A stretch of 64,000 nt of DNA from Citrobacter gillenii (GTDB lineage Bacteria; Pseudomonadota; Gammaproteobacteria; Enterobacterales; Enterobacteriaceae), in the NCBI RefSeq assembly GCF_013337685.1, contig NZ_SUQN01000007.1, forward strand, positions 362,630 through 426,629, in the 5' to 3' direction. This document shows, piece by piece, positions 13,105 to 22,967 of the stretch (positions are counted from its first letter, which is position 1; each line of letters begins with the position of its first letter). The notes below the pieces were generated by a model. The model searched no databases. It saw nothing but the letters and a program-made list of their open reading frames with translations, and was not told where the DNA came from. The translations under genes were made by a program, and so were the position numbers.

Positions 13105-13440
13105 GGCGGACTCCACTCGAACAAAAGTCGATAAATGACAAAGGCTGAAACATTCATGATTGTTGGCGCACGTCGAAAAGACCCTGCGTGAGGGTGACGT
13201 GCGAACCGCTGTCTGCGGTTATATGCCTGATCAGGATCCATTGAAACGATCAGGACCGCGGATCATAGCCTAAACTGAGCGAGAGATCTTCTGTTTCTCA
13301 CAGATTCTTCCCGATTTATCCACAGGATGATCCAGAATCGGCTAAGTGTAAACGATCCTGGAGAAGTGCTGCAGGTTTTCGCGCGCATATTGAAAAAATT
13401 AATGAGTAAAGATGCTTTACTGCGAAAACGATCTAATAAA
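13105..13440 (-). promoter_or_regulatory. dnaA promoter region with DnaA box and GATC cluster
   Basis: This gap is conserved with E. coli. On the minus strand a dnaA1p-like -10 (TACACT, 13345-13350) is followed by a perfect DnaA box (TTATCCACA on the plus strand, 13316-13324) and then a dnaA2p -10 (TATGAT, 13262-13267). About eight GATC Dam sites are scattered through it, so SeqA sequestration and DnaA autorepression are expected. No gene is seen here. Confidence 0.8.
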
Positions 13441-13455
13441 GATCCCGTGCGATCC

Positions 13456-13483
13456 TTGCGCTTTATCCACCAGCCCGTATAAT
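13456..13483 (+). promoter_or_regulatory. rpmH promoter with overlapping DnaA-box-like site
   Basis: TTGCGC and TATAAT with a 16-nt spacer, as in the strong E. coli rpmH promoter. The spacer contains TTATCCACC (13463-13471), one base off a DnaA box. The leader of about 220 nt up to rpmH has no other gene. Confidence 0.8.
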
Positions 13484-13698
13484 TCTTACCCCCAGCGAGT
13501 AAAGGTCGCCTCACGGCGTCAACGCTGCCTGTTTTTTACGCGAAACCATGCGGAAAAAAGCGGGAATTAAGGAAAGAGAATTGACTCCGGAGTGTACAAT
13601 TATTACAATCCGGCCTCTTTAATCACCCACACTGTGGCGTAAGTCGTTCGAAGTTCGTTCGGGTATACGCAAAAGTCAGTGAATTTATTCAAGTTTAG

Positions 13699-13851
<153 letters not shown>

Positions 13852-13868
13852 TAAAAGCTAGCCCCTGA

Positions 13869-14228
13869 GTGGTTAAGCTCGCATTTCCCAGGGAGTTACG
13901 TTTGTTAACTCCCACTCATTTCACATTCGTCTTCCAGCAGCCACAACGGGCTGGCACGCCGCAAATCACCATTCTCGGCCGCCAAAATTCGCTGGGGCAT
14001 CCCCGCATCGGTCTAACGGTCGCCAAGAAAAATGTTAAACGTGCGCATGAACGCAACAGGATTAAACGCCTGACGCGTGAAAGCTTCCGTTTACGTCAGC
14101 ACGAACTTCCAGCAATGGATTTCGTAGTGGTGGCTAAAAAAGGGGTTGCCGACCTCGATAACCGTGCTCTCTCGGAAGCGTTGGAAAAATTATGGCGTCG
14201 CCATTGTCGCCTGGCTCGCGGGTCCTGA
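13869..14228 (+). CDS. rnpA: Ribonuclease P protein component
   Basis: A 119-residue basic cofactor that binds the M1 RNA (rnpB) to mature tRNA 5' ends. The family motif [13 protein letters not shown] is present, along with [12 protein letters not shown] just before it. The start is GTG (read as Met), as in E. coli, and the ribosome site CCCTGAGTG is weak, which fits the low RnpA to L34 ratio. The 3' end overlaps yidD by 37 bases. Confidence 0.98.
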   Translation: MVKLAFPRELRLLTPTHFTFVFQQPQRAGTPQITILGRQNSLGHPRIGLTVAKKNVKRAHERNRIKRLTRESFRLRQHELPAMDFVVVAKKGVADLDNRALSEALEKLWRRHCRLARGS

Positions 14229-14449
14229 TAGCCCTCATTCGGGTCTATCAACGCCTGATCAGTCCGCTGCTTGGGCCGCATTGCCGTTTCACTCCAACCT
14301 GTTCGAGCTACGGAATTGAGGCATTGCGCAGGTTTGGAGTGATAAAAGGCAGTTGGTTGACGGTGAAACGCGTATTAAAATGCCACCCTTTACACCCTGG
14401 TGGTGACGATCCCGTCCCACCCGGACCATTTGATACCAGAGAACACTAA
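14192..14449 (+). CDS. yidD: YidD, membrane protein insertion efficiency factor
   Basis: An 85-residue protein, essentially identical to E. coli YidD. An amphipathic N-terminus ([19 protein letters not shown]) precedes the family motif [19 protein letters not shown]; the conserved cysteines fit the DUF37/haemolytic family. It assists YidC- and Sec-dependent insertion of inner-membrane proteins. It begins inside the end of rnpA in another frame and ends two bases before yidC, so translational coupling in the cluster is likely. Confidence 0.97.
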   Translation: MASPLSPGSRVLIALIRVYQRLISPLLGPHCRFTPTCSSYGIEALRRFGVIKGSWLTVKRVLKCHPLHPGGDDPVPPGPFDTREH

Positions 14450-14451
14450 CG

Positions 14452-16098
14452 ATGGATTCGCAACGCAATCTTTTAGTCATCGCTTTGCTGTTCGTGTCTT
14501 TCATGATCTGGCAAGCCTGGGAGCAGGATAAAAATCCGCAACCTCAGGCTCAACAGACCACGCAGACAACGACCACCGCAGCGGGTAGCGCCGCCGACCA
14601 GGGCGTACCGGCCAGTGGCCAGGGGAAACTGATTACGGTTAAGACTGACGTGCTTGATCTGACCATCAACACCCGTGGTGGTGATGTGGAACAGGCTTCA
14701 CTGCCAGCTTACCCGAAAGAACTCGGTTCTACCGAACCGTTCCAGTTACTGGATACCACGCCACAGTTCATCTATCAGGCACAGAGTGGCCTGACAGGTC
14801 GTGACGGCCCGGATAACCCGGCTAACGGCCCGCGTCCGCTGTACAACGTCGACAAAGACGCTTTTGTACTGGCTGACGGTCAAAATGAACTGCAGATCCC
14901 GATGACCTATACAGACGCCGCTGGCAACACGTTTACCAAAACGTTTGTTCTCAAGCGCGGTGAGTATGCGGTAAGCGTTAACTACAGCGTGCAGAACGCC
15001 AGCGAGAAGCCGCTGGAAATCTCCACCTTTGGTCAGCTGAAGCAATCCATCAATCTGCCCTCTCATCTCGACACTGGTAGCAGCAACTTTGCGCTGCATA
15101 CCTTCCGTGGCGCGGCTTACTCCACGCCTGATGAGAAGTATGAGAAATACAAGTTCGACACCATTGCTGAAAACGAAAACCTGAACGTCAACGCTAAAGA
15201 CGGCTGGGTCGCAATGCTGCAGCAGTATTTCGCCACGGCATGGGTTCCGCGTAACGACGGCACCAATAACTTCTATACCGCAAATCTGGGTAACGGCATT
15301 GCCGCTATCGGCTATAAATCTCAGCCGGTACTGGTTCAACCGGGCCAGACAAGCGCGATGACCAGCACCCTGTGGGTTGGCCCGGAAATTCAGGATAAAA
15401 TGGCGGCCGTTGCACCGCACCTGGATCTGACCGTCGACTACGGTTGGTTGTGGTTCATCTCTCAGCCGCTGTTCAAACTGCTGAAGTGGATCCATAGCTT
15501 CCTGGGTAACTGGGGCTTCTCTATCATCGTTATCACCTTTATCGTTCGTGGCATCATGTACCCGCTGACTAAAGCGCAGTACACCTCCATGGCGAAGATG
15601 CGTATGCTGCAGCCGAAGATTCAGGCAATGCGTGAGCGTCTGGGCGATGACAAACAGCGTCAGAGCCAGGAAATGATGGCCCTGTACAAAGCTGAGAAGG
15701 TTAACCCTCTGGGCGGCTGCTTCCCGCTGATCATCCAGATGCCAATCTTCCTGGCACTGTACTACATGCTGATGGGCTCCATTGAACTGCGCCATGCGCC
15801 GTTCGCACTGTGGATCCATGACCTGTCTGCACAGGACCCGTACTACATCCTGCCGATCCTGATGGGCGTAACGATGTTCTTCATTCAGAAGATGTCGCCG
15901 ACCACCGTGACCGACCCGATGCAGCAGAAGATCATGACCTTTATGCCGGTCATCTTCACCGTGTTCTTCCTGTGGTTCCCGTCAGGTCTGGTGCTGTACT
16001 ATATCGTCAGCAACCTGGTAACTATTATTCAGCAGCAGCTGATTTACCGTGGTCTGGAGAAGCGTGGCCTGCATAGCCGCGAGAAAAAGAATTCCTGA
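14452..16098 (+). CDS. yidC: Membrane protein insertase YidC
   Basis: A 548-residue inner-membrane insertase/chaperone of the Oxa1/Alb3 family that works alone (for example on F0 subunit c) or with SecYEG. TM1 is near the N-terminus ([17 protein letters not shown]). It is followed by a Q/T-rich linker, a large periplasmic beta-sandwich domain to about residue 340 and five C-terminal TM helices. [11 protein letters not shown] contains the conserved positively charged Arg of the hydrophilic groove. The basic tail [14 protein letters not shown] binds ribosomes. Length equals E. coli. A REP and a terminator follow it. Confidence 0.99.
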   Translation: MDSQRNLLVIALLFVSFMIWQAWEQDKNPQPQAQQTTQTTTTAAGSAADQGVPASGQGKLITVKTDVLDLTINTRGGDVEQASLPAYPKELGSTEPFQLLDTTPQFIYQAQSGLTGRDGPDNPANGPRPLYNVDKDAFVLADGQNELQIPMTYTDAAGNTFTKTFVLKRGEYAVSVNYSVQNASEKPLEISTFGQLKQSINLPSHLDTGSSNFALHTFRGAAYSTPDEKYEKYKFDTIAENENLNVNAKDGWVAMLQQYFATAWVPRNDGTNNFYTANLGNGIAAIGYKSQPVLVQPGQTSAMTSTLWVGPEIQDKMAAVAPHLDLTVDYGWLWFISQPLFKLLKWIHSFLGNWGFSIIVITFIVRGIMYPLTKAQYTSMAKMRMLQPKIQAMRERLGDDKQRQSQEMMALYKAEKVNPLGGCFPLIIQMPIFLALYYMLMGSIELRHAPFALWIHDLSAQDPYYILPILMGVTMFFIQKMSPTTVTDPMQQKIMTFMPVIFTVFFLWFPSGLVLYYIVSNLVTIIQQQLIYRGLEKRGLHSREKKNS

Positions 16099-16105
16099 TT
16101 CGGTT

Positions 16106-16140
16106 GTAGGCCGGATAAGGCGAAGCCGCCATCCGGCAAA
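16106..16140. repeat. REP element after yidC
   Basis: A single unit GTAGGCCGGATAAGGCGAAG / CCGCCATCCGGC lies eight bases past the yidC stop codon, upstream of the terminator. Confidence 0.85.
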
Positions 16141-16157
16141 CGGAACATAAATTAAAG

Positions 16158-16184
16158 GGCGGTCGATTGACCGCCTTTTTTATT
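16158..16184 (+). terminator. Rho-independent terminator between yidC and mnmE
   Basis: GGCGGTC-GATT-GACCGCC stem-loop followed by six T residues. It ends the rpmH-yidC transcript 23 bases ahead of the mnmE ATG, so mnmE depends on read-through or on a promoter overlapping this region. Confidence 0.9.
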
Positions 16185-16206
16185 ATTGGTATTTAAGAGA
16201 CATATC

Positions 16207-17571
16207 ATGAGCCATAACGACACCATCGTCGCTCAGGCCACCCCACCGGGACGTGGTGGTGTGGGTATTCTGCGCATCTCCGGCCTGAAAGCCCGCGAGG
16301 TTGCAGAATCCGTACTGGGCAAACTGCCAAAACCACGTTATGCCGACTACCTGCCGTTTAAAGATGCCGATGGTAGCACGCTGGATCAGGGGATTGCCCT
16401 GTGGTTCCCCGGTCCAAACTCCTTTACCGGTGAAGACGTTTTAGAATTGCAGGGCCACGGCGGCCCGGTCATTCTCGACCTGCTGTTAAAACGTATTCTG
16501 ACTATTCCCGGCCTGCGTATTGCCAGACCCGGTGAGTTCTCGGAGCGCGCGTTCCTGAACGATAAACTCGATTTAGCCCAGGCAGAAGCCATTGCCGACC
16601 TGATCGATGCCAGTTCAGAACAAGCCGCACGTTCCGCGCTGAACTCCTTGCAGGGTGCGTTCTCCGCCCGCGTAAATCACCTTGTGGAAGCACTCACTCA
16701 CCTGCGCATCTACGTGGAAGCGGCGATTGATTTTCCGGATGAGGAAATCGACTTCCTCTCTGACGGTAAAATTGAAGGCCTGCTTAATAACGTCATCGCC
16801 GATCTCGATGCCGTACGGGCCGAAGCGCGTCAGGGTAGCCTGCTGCGTGAAGGGATGAAGGTGGTGATCGCCGGACGTCCTAACGCCGGGAAATCAAGCC
16901 TGCTGAACGCCTTAGCGGGCCGTGAGGCGGCGATTGTCACCGACATTGCTGGCACCACCCGCGACGTGCTGCGCGAACATATTCATATCGACGGTATGCC
17001 GCTGCATATCATCGACACCGCCGGTCTGCGTGACGCCAGTGACGAAGTCGAACGCATTGGTATCGAACGCGCCTGGCAGGAAATCGAACAGGCCGACCGC
17101 GTGCTGTTTATGGTGGATGGCACCACCACCGATGCCGTCGACCCGGCCGATATCTGGCCTGATTTTATCGCACGTTTGCCGACGAAGTTACCCATCACCG
17201 TAGTACGCAACAAAGCGGATATCACTGGAGAAACGCTGGGCCTTAGCGAAGTAAATGGCCACTCACTGGTTCGCCTCTCCGCGCGTACAGGTGAAGGCGT
17301 GGACGTGCTACGCAACCACCTCAAGCAGAGCATGGGTTTCGAAACCAATATGGAAGGGGGTTTCCTGGCGCGCCGTCGTCACCTGCAGGCACTGGCAGAA
17401 GCGGCAGAGCATCTCGAGCAGGGCAAAGCTCAGCTGTTGGGCGCCAGGGCCGGAGAATTGCTGGCAGAAGAGCTACGCCTCGCGCAGCAGAATCTCAGTG
17501 AGATCACTGGGGAGTTTACCTCCGACGATCTGCTGGGACGGATTTTCTCCAGCTTCTGTATTGGTAAGTAA
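16207..17571 (+). CDS. mnmE: tRNA modification GTPase MnmE
   Basis: A 454-residue GTPase that with MnmG places the (carboxymethyl)aminomethyl group on wobble uridine 34 of several tRNAs. The N-terminal folate-binding domain starts [21 protein letters not shown] helical domain surrounds the G domain: P-loop GRPNAGKSS, switch DIAGTTRD, G3 DTAGL and NKAD. The C-terminal CIGK holds the essential cysteine. The ATG giving MSHNDT matches the E. coli length; seven upstream codons are not supported. Its partner MnmG is encoded about 30 kb away. The last 18 bases are the attachment site used by SGI1-type islands. Confidence 0.98.
   Translation: MSHNDTIVAQATPPGRGGVGILRISGLKAREVAESVLGKLPKPRYADYLPFKDADGSTLDQGIALWFPGPNSFTGEDVLELQGHGGPVILDLLLKRILTIPGLRIARPGEFSERAFLNDKLDLAQAEAIADLIDASSEQAARSALNSLQGAFSARVNHLVEALTHLRIYVEAAIDFPDEEIDFLSDGKIEGLLNNVIADLDAVRAEARQGSLLREGMKVVIAGRPNAGKSSLLNALAGREAAIVTDIAGTTRDVLREHIHIDGMPLHIIDTAGLRDASDEVERIGIERAWQEIEQADRVLFMVDGTTTDAVDPADIWPDFIARLPTKLPITVVRNKADITGETLGLSEVNGHSLVRLSARTGEGVDVLRNHLKQSMGFETNMEGGFLARRRHLQALAEAAEHLEQGKAQLLGARAGELLAEELRLAQQNLSEITGEFTSDDLLGRIFSSFCIGK
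17554..17571 (+). other. Apparently empty SGI1-type attB at the mnmE 3' end
   Basis: TTCTGTATTGGTAAGTAA forms the last codons of mnmE. This 18-bp end of trmE/thdF is the known target of Salmonella genomic island 1 and relatives. No integrase gene and no second copy of the 18-mer is seen downstream, so the site looks unoccupied. Confidence 0.7.
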
Positions 17572-17580
17572 ACCAGCAAC

Positions 17581-17616
17581 CCCGAATTAGCGCTGGATTA
17601 ATTCGGGTTATTATTT
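17581..17616 (+). terminator. Terminator after mnmE
   Basis: CCCGAATTA and TAATTCGGG form a 9-bp stem with a 9-nt loop, followed by TTATTATTT. It is immediately ahead of the accessory gene that starts at 17634. Confidence 0.8.
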
Positions 17617-17633
17617 CCAACAGAGGTATCATC

Positions 17634-18071
17634 ATGAGTATGGATTACTGGCTGCAGGCATTTGATAAAGGCGAGGAGGGATTTTTCCCACTTTCCATCG
17701 TAGAAGAGGCATTTGGTGACGCGCTTACAGAGAAAAAAATATCTCATAGTGAAACCGCCGGAAAAATACTCGTTTCATACAATCTTAAATATCCTCAACA
17801 ACCAGAATATTACCTCTCTGTATGGGCGACCGATGATGCAGTTCCGTTAGCCAGTGACCTTGATTTTGTGCATATTCCGGAAGCTGATGCTTTCTGGCAG
17901 AGTCTGGTCGATATTCTACAGGCCACGCATACGGCTCTGTACTGGGCTGATACTGAAAACGCACTGGTTATTGGGCAGCAAGATACCCGACAGCACTTGC
18001 CGCCGGATATGATTGAAACGCTGGGAGAACCACGCCTGGTGACATCATTTGAACAACTTTGGCCGCAGTAA
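17634..18071 (+). CDS. Hypothetical acidic protein, unknown function
   Basis: A 145-residue acidic cytoplasmic protein (MSMDYWLQAFDKGEEGFFPL at the start) that I do not recognise. It has no signal peptide, membrane helix or catalytic motif. The composition is rich in D/E/W/Y with an alpha/beta pattern, and a central LYWADTENALVIG strand stands out. Its size, acidity and lone position after a terminator resemble orphan immunity-type proteins, but that is only an impression. AGAGG lies seven bases before the ATG, a good ribosome site. Base composition is more AT-rich than that of its neighbours, suggesting acquisition. It stands where E. coli has tnaCAB. Confidence 0.75.
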   Translation: MSMDYWLQAFDKGEEGFFPLSIVEEAFGDALTEKKISHSETAGKILVSYNLKYPQQPEYYLSVWATDDAVPLASDLDFVHIPEADAFWQSLVDILQATHTALYWADTENALVIGQQDTRQHLPPDMIETLGEPRLVTSFEQLWPQ

Positions 18072-18094
18072 TAACGCCTGCCCCAGAAAAGCAG

Positions 18095-18790
18095 TCACCG
18101 TCCCATGCGTACAGAATGTCCGGATGGAAACAAAAGCACCTGGGTGCTATCGTCTTCATACACAACGCGGACATCCCGAAAGTCAGGGATAACGCTCATC
18201 GCCCCATGAGACAGTAAATTATCACCGCCGATCCCGACACAATACGCTCCGGCCGCAACGGCAGACGTTACCCCGCTTTGAGAGTCCTCAAAAACCACAG
18301 TTTGATTCGCCGGGATACCCAGATGCTCGGCCGCCAACAGGTACGGATCGGGGTAAGGTTTTCCCCTGGCGACATCGTAACGTTCGACAATCACCGAGAT
18401 GCAAGACTGGGCATTAAGCAATGTTATCACCCGATCAATTTTCTCACGACAACCACTGGTGACGATTCCCATCGTTATCCCGGCCGCCTTCAATGAAGAA
18501 ATCAGTTCCATCACACCAGTAATAACATTGTAGCTGGCGGTATTTTCAACATGGATTATATGCTGCTGGACTTTTTGTTGATCAACCAGTGGAAGATCAT
18601 GAAATAGCGCACGAATGGTATGCGCCCCCGGCTGCCCATGAATATGTTGAGTAATCTCTTCTTCGCTAATGTGTCGACCGTACATGTCAGCCGCTTCACA
18701 CCATGCACGCTCAATAACGACATTAGAATCTATCAGAACACCATCCATATCGAAGAGTATCGCCCTTTTTACCGATTTATTTTGATACAT
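18095..18790 (-). CDS. HAD-superfamily phosphatase (beta-phosphoglucomutase-like)
   Basis: A 231-residue HAD subfamily IA hydrolase. Motif I is FDMDGVLIDSN with the Asp nucleophile near residue 14, motif II is GIVTSGCREK, and motif III/IV is GKPYPDPYL followed by VVFEDSQSGVTSAVAAG. A short helical cap with HIHGQPGAHTIRAL resembles the caps of beta-phosphoglucomutase and of sugar or sugar-alcohol phosphatases (YfbT/YniC type). The exact substrate cannot be read. It is transcribed divergently from the LysR-type gene at 18882, an arrangement in which the regulator usually controls the neighbour. It is part of the AT-richer accessory segment replacing tna and is absent at this locus in E. coli K-12. 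Confidence 0.85.
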   Translation of the reverse strand: MYQNKSVKRAILFDMDGVLIDSNVVIERAWCEAADMYGRHISEEEITQHIHGQPGAHTIRALFHDLPLVDQQKVQQHIIHVENTASYNVITGVMELISSLKAAGITMGIVTSGCREKIDRVITLLNAQSCISVIVERYDVARGKPYPDPYLLAAEHLGIPANQTVVFEDSQSGVTSAVAAGAYCVGIGGDNLLSHGAMSVIPDFRDVRVVYEDDSTQVLLFPSGHSVRMGR

Positions 18791-18881
18791 TACTATCGAC
18801 CTTATTATAAATAATTATCCCTCACCAGTATCTGCCAGATTATAATACTGTGTATAATTCCATTTTTTCAGAGTTCGATAA
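18791..18881. promoter_or_regulatory. Divergent promoter region of the HAD/LysR pair
   Basis: TATAAT -10 candidates occur on the plus strand (18841-18846 and 18853-18858) and on the minus strand (18804-18809). Between them ATCT-GCC-AGAT (18830-18840) is a perfect short dyad of the kind LysR-type regulators bind. Inferred by eye. Confidence 0.45.
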
Positions 18882-19813
18882 ATGTCAGGAATGGATATAC
18901 GACTCATACGCGCATTTGTTGCTGTCGCAGAACACGGTAACTATCACAAAGCCGCTGAAGTGCTCCATCTCACACAGCCGGCGCTGTCTAAACAAATCCA
19001 GGCGCTGGAACAGCAGATCGGCGGTAACCTTTTCCAGCGAGGCCGCCACGGAGCGGCACTCAGCGAACTGGGTCATCAACTCTATTCAAGTGCAAATGAA
19101 TTACTCGAACAGCATCATCGTTTTCTCCTTTATGCTCAGGACATCCAGAAAAAGAGTCATGAGCGTTTATGTATTGGATTTGGTATTTCATCTTTTAATA
19201 ACGTTCCGGCGTGGATTAATACTTTTCAGTCCCAACAACCTGATACAGAAATATCAGTAAGCCATATTCCATCAAGTGTACAATGTAACTTATTAGTAAC
19301 CAGAGAGCTTCATATTGGTTTTGTGCGACTTCCTGCCGCTGAATCGCTTAACTCATTATTAATTAAGCGTGAAAATTTACGGCTGGCGGTGCCGTCAGAT
19401 AAAAATTTACAGCAAAAAAGTGTACTGGATCTTTTATTATCAAATTCTATCTTACAAATGAATCCAACCCAGAGCCCTTGCCTGGCAGAGCAGACAGCGT
19501 TATACCTCCAGAAAAATGGCATCATCACTCAGCCCTTATCCGTTACGGATGATATTCACGCCTTATTGGCGCTGGTTGCCGCTGGTTGCCGCTGGTTGCC
19601 GCTGGCAATGGTGTCGCATTGCTACCAGAAAGCGTCCGTCATTTCCTGCCTGCGGGCGTGGAGCTACGCCATCCGGAAACAAGCCTCGCAAGTTGGAATA
19701 TTGGTATGGTCTGGAACCCTCAGTTAAACCATACACGACGGGATAAATTCATCAAGATGGTAAAAGAAGCGCCAAATCAGCCTATTGAAGAGGCTAACAG
19801 CCAACCAATTTAG
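18882..19813 (+). pseudogene. LysR-type regulator gene, frameshifted by a 10-bp tandem repeat
   Basis: The N-terminus MDIRLIRAFVAVAEHGNYHKAAEVLHLTQPALSKQIQALE is a typical LysR winged-helix domain, with an effector-binding domain following. After about residue 235 the frame that starts at 18882 runs to a 281-residue product with an atypical tail (CRWLPLAMVSHCYQKAS). A second frame continues the expected LysR fold (NGVALLPESVRHFLPAGVEL) to 19813. The switch coincides with three copies of GCTGGTTGCC; removing two copies (20 bp) joins the frames into a protein of about 303 residues, the normal LysR length. It could be a true pseudogene, a phase-variable ON/OFF gene or a sequencing artefact. A start at the ATG nine bases later is also possible. 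It probably regulates the divergent HAD gene. Confidence 0.8.
19571..19600 (+). repeat. Three tandem copies of a 10-bp unit inside the LysR gene
   Basis: GCTGGTTGCC occurs three times without interruption and is followed by GCTGGCAATG, a diverged start of a fourth. One or four copies keep the reading frame; three copies shift it. Confidence 0.95.
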
Positions 19814-19911
19814 CATCATTTCCTTTCAGGAAATCACTGTTGTCCGAATGGCAACTCGTGCTACTGACGCTCTCCCCGTATTCTTAGCGCCACATTCCTC
19901 ATGAGGTCGCT

Positions 19912-21093
19912 ATGACACGCTTTTTAATCTGCAGTTTTGCCCTGGTTCTGCTTTATCCTGCCGGTATTGATATGTATCTGGTGGGGTTACCGCGTATTGC
20001 CGCCGACCTTAACGCCAGCGAAGCACAGCTGCATATTGCATTTTCGGTGTATCTGGCCGGAATGGCCGCGGCGATGCTGTTCGCCGGTAAGATTGCCGAC
20101 CAGTCGGGTCGTAAACCGGTCGCGATTGTCGGCGCCCTGATCTTTATTTTTGCTTCCGCCCTGTGTTCATTCGCCGAGAGCGGTACGCCGTTCCTGGTGG
20201 GCCGTTTTATTCAGGGAATTGGCGCAGGCTGCTGTTATGTAGTGGCCTTTGCGATTTTGCGCGATACGCTCGACGATCGCCGCCGGGCGAAGGTGCTGTC
20301 TCTGTTGAACGGTATCACCTGTATCGTGCCAGTTCTGGCCCCGGTAATGGGGCATCTGATTATGCTCAAATACCCGTGGCAGAGCCTGTTCTACACAATG
20401 ATTGGTATGGGCGTGGCAGTTTGCCTGCTGTCGGTGTTTATCCTGCGAGAATCGCGCCCAGCGACGCTCTCAAGGTCTGCGGGTGTTGAGCAGCGCACCG
20501 AATCGCTGGTAAACCGCTTTTTCCTCAGCCGACTGGCGATTACCACGCTCAGCGTGTCGGTGATCCTTACCTTCGTCAACACCTCGCCGGTGCTACTGAT
20601 GGAGGTAATGGGTTTTGACCGCGGTGAATACGCCACGACCATGGCGATGACCGCAGGGGTCAGTATGGCGGTCTCTTTCTCCACGCCGTTCGCCCTGAGC
20701 CTGTTTAAGCCCCGTACCCTGATGCTGGCCTCGCAGGTGCTGTTCCTGAGCGCAGGCGTGGTTCTAACCCTTGCCAGCTCGCATGCAGTTACACTGTTTG
20801 GCCTGACGTTAATCTGTGCCGGATTCTCGGTCGGTTTCGGCGTTGCCATGAGCCAGGCGCTGGGACCGTTCTCGCTGCGAGCGGGCGTCGCCAGCTCAAC
20901 GCTAGGCATCGCCCAGGTTTGTGGCTCATCACTGTGGATTTGGCTGGCGGCTGTCCTCGGACTTGACGCGTTGAATATGCTGATCGGGATTCTGATTGGC
21001 TGTAGCATAGTGAGCATCATGCTGATTATCACTGTTGCTCCTAACCGGTCCGCGCCTACTCATGAAGAAATCCCTCAGCAGTCTCGATCTTAA
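19912..21093 (+). CDS. mdtL: Multidrug efflux MFS transporter MdtL
   Basis: A 393-residue major facilitator of the DHA1/Bcr type with 12 predicted helices, close to E. coli MdtL (391). N-terminal [21 protein letters not shown] carries the motif D1 region. [18 protein letters not shown] is motif A in the loop between helices 2 and 3. [24 protein letters not shown] fits motif B. It exports drugs (chloramphenicol in E. coli tests) by proton antiport across the inner membrane. In E. coli the gene follows tnaB; here it follows the LysR remnant. Its 3' end overlaps yidZ by 32 bases. Confidence 0.95.
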   Translation: MTRFLICSFALVLLYPAGIDMYLVGLPRIAADLNASEAQLHIAFSVYLAGMAAAMLFAGKIADQSGRKPVAIVGALIFIFASALCSFAESGTPFLVGRFIQGIGAGCCYVVAFAILRDTLDDRRRAKVLSLLNGITCIVPVLAPVMGHLIMLKYPWQSLFYTMIGMGVAVCLLSVFILRESRPATLSRSAGVEQRTESLVNRFFLSRLAITTLSVSVILTFVNTSPVLLMEVMGFDRGEYATTMAMTAGVSMAVSFSTPFALSLFKPRTLMLASQVLFLSAGVVLTLASSHAVTLFGLTLICAGFSVGFGVAMSQALGPFSLRAGVASSTLGIAQVCGSSLWIWLAAVLGLDALNMLIGILIGCSIVSIMLIITVAPNRSAPTHEEIPQQSRS

Positions 21094-22021
21094 TTTACTG
21101 CTCTGCCTGCAGCTCCTGATGCAGGAGCGCAGCGTCACCAAAACCGCCAAACGGATGAACGTCACGCCGTCGGCGGTCAGTAAATCGTTGGCGAAGCTGA
21201 GATCCTGGTTTGACGATCCGCTGTTTGTAAACACCCCGCTGGGGCTGACGCCGACGCCGTTGATGGTCAGTATGGAACAGAACCTGGCGGAGTGGATGCA
21301 GATGGGCAATCAGTTGCTCGATAAGCCGCATCACGAAGCACCGCGCGGGTTGAAGTTTGATCTGGTGGCCGAGACGCCGCTGGTGATGATCATGTTCAAC
21401 GCGCTCTCGCAGCAGATTTATCAACGCTATCCGCAAGCGTCCATCAAAGTGCGCAACTGGGATTACGATTCGCTGGACGCCATTATTCGCGGTGAGGTGG
21501 ATATCGGGTTTACCGGGCGCGAAAGCCACCCGCGCTCACGCGAGTTGCTGAGCCTGCTGCCGTTATCTATCGACCATGAAGTGCTGTTTTCCGATCTCCC
21601 CTGCGTCTGGCTGCGCGAAGATCATCCGGCGTTACGAGAAGAGTGGAACCTGGAGACCTTCCTGCGCTATCCGCATATCAGCATCAGTTGGGAACAAAGC
21701 GATACCTGGGCGCTGGACGATGTGCTGCAGGAGATAGGACGCAAACGCACTATCGCCCTGAGTCTGCCGGGGTTTGAGCAGTCGCTGTTTATGGCCGCTC
21801 AACCGGATCACGCGCTGATAGCCACCGCCCCGGTCTATTGTCAGCGTTATAATCAACTCCACCAGCTTCCACTGGTGGCGCGCCCGCTGCCCTTTGATAC
21901 CGCACAGCTGGAAAAAATGCGCGTACCGTTCACCCTGCTCTGGCATAAACGTAACAGCCACAATCCAAAGATCGTCTGGCTGAAAGACACGATCAAGACG
22001 CTCTATCGTGATATGTCCTGA
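21062..22021 (+). CDS. yidZ: LysR-family regulator YidZ
   Basis: A 319-residue transcription factor matching E. coli YidZ, which is linked to nitric-oxide resistance under anaerobiosis. The winged helix is [20 protein letters not shown] through [21 protein letters not shown]. The effector domain covers about residues 95-300 with [16 protein letters not shown]. The ATG giving MKKSLSS equals the E. coli length; nine upstream codons are rejected. The start lies inside the end of mdtL, so the two are likely co-transcribed. Confidence 0.94.
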   Translation: MKKSLSSLDLNLLLCLQLLMQERSVTKTAKRMNVTPSAVSKSLAKLRSWFDDPLFVNTPLGLTPTPLMVSMEQNLAEWMQMGNQLLDKPHHEAPRGLKFDLVAETPLVMIMFNALSQQIYQRYPQASIKVRNWDYDSLDAIIRGEVDIGFTGRESHPRSRELLSLLPLSIDHEVLFSDLPCVWLREDHPALREEWNLETFLRYPHISISWEQSDTWALDDVLQEIGRKRTIALSLPGFEQSLFMAAQPDHALIATAPVYCQRYNQLHQLPLVARPLPFDTAQLEKMRVPFTLLWHKRNSHNPKIVWLKDTIKTLYRDMS

Positions 22022-22187
22022 CACTGCGCGCCCAAATTGTTGCTAAATTAACCATGATAGTGTCAGAAATGTAAATGTCGCGTAATGTATCCCGTTTTCG
22101 CCTGATTTTTAGGCAGCAAAGCCTGCCTGGACGCCGTGTAAATGTTACTCTGGTAATAATCACGGACCATTAATCACGGAGCGAAAA

Positions 22188-22937
22188 ATGGCGACACATT
22201 TTGCCAGAGGGATTCTTACGGAGGGACACCTGATTTCAGTTCGCCTCCCTTCTCCATGTCATATCGAAGCAAACAGCCTCCCAACTCACCGCCGAACACG
22301 CTTTCTGGCCTCCAGAAGCCTCCTCGCTGAACTGATGTTTATGCTTTACGGCACCAGCTCGCTACCCGAAATCGTGCAACATGCCAAAGGCAAACCGGTC
22401 TTTCGCGATAAAAATCTGCCCGGATTTTCCATTTCCTACGCCGGAAATATCGTCGGCGTGGCGCTGACGACAGAAGGCAGCTGCGGCCTGGATATGGAAC
22501 TTCAGCGAGCAATCCGTGGGTTTAACTATCCACATTCGACGGACACCAGGCGCTTTTCCAGCAACGAAAACCTGTGGATCAACAACCAAAGCGATCCGAA
22601 TGAAGCACGCGCACAGCTCATTACCCTGCGCCAGAGCGTACTCAAACTTACCGGTGATATGAGCAATGACGATCCGCGCGAACTCCAGTTGTTACCCGGC
22701 GCCGGACGCCTGAAATGCGCCCATACGGCGCAGATCGAAGCCATTTGCGATGCGGAAGATGTGCTGGTGTGGTCGGTCGCGGTGACGCCAGCTATTGAAA
22801 AACTCAAGGTTTGGGAGTTTGATGGTAAGCAGGATTGGAAAAGTTTGCCCGATATCCAGACTCGCGCCAATGCGCCAACGGGCCGCCTGATCCGCTTTTC
22901 TCAATTATCCGCAGCGAAGAACTGCACGCTTAACTGA
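22188..22937 (+). CDS. yieE: YieE, 4'-phosphopantetheinyl transferase-type protein
   Basis: A 249-residue Sfp-like protein with the same length as E. coli YieE. The Mg/CoA site motif is GLDMELQRAI (D-x-E), with FSISYAGNIVGVALT upstream as the first conserved block. The usual second motif W-x-x-KEA-x-x-K is degenerate here (ITLRQSVLKLTGD), as it is in E. coli, so activity on acyl carrier proteins is likely but less certain. A GGAGCGAAAA ribosome site precedes the ATG. It probably shares a transcript with chrR, 30 bases downstream. Confidence 0.92.
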   Translation: MATHFARGILTEGHLISVRLPSPCHIEANSLPTHRRTRFLASRSLLAELMFMLYGTSSLPEIVQHAKGKPVFRDKNLPGFSISYAGNIVGVALTTEGSCGLDMELQRAIRGFNYPHSTDTRRFSSNENLWINNQSDPNEARAQLITLRQSVLKLTGDMSNDDPRELQLLPGAGRLKCAHTAQIEAICDAEDVLVWSVAVTPAIEKLKVWEFDGKQDWKSLPDIQTRANAPTGRLIRFSQLSAAKNCTLN

Positions 22938-22967
22938 TTTAACCTTCATGATGAAACAGGAGTAACC

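Noticed and set aside
14746..15819. 357-codon open frame on the minus strand opposite yidC
   Set aside because: Antisense shadow of yidC; the encoded sequence has no family features.
20391..21032. 213-codon open frame on the minus strand opposite mdtL
   Set aside because: Shadow of mdtL; no start signal and a compositionally odd protein.
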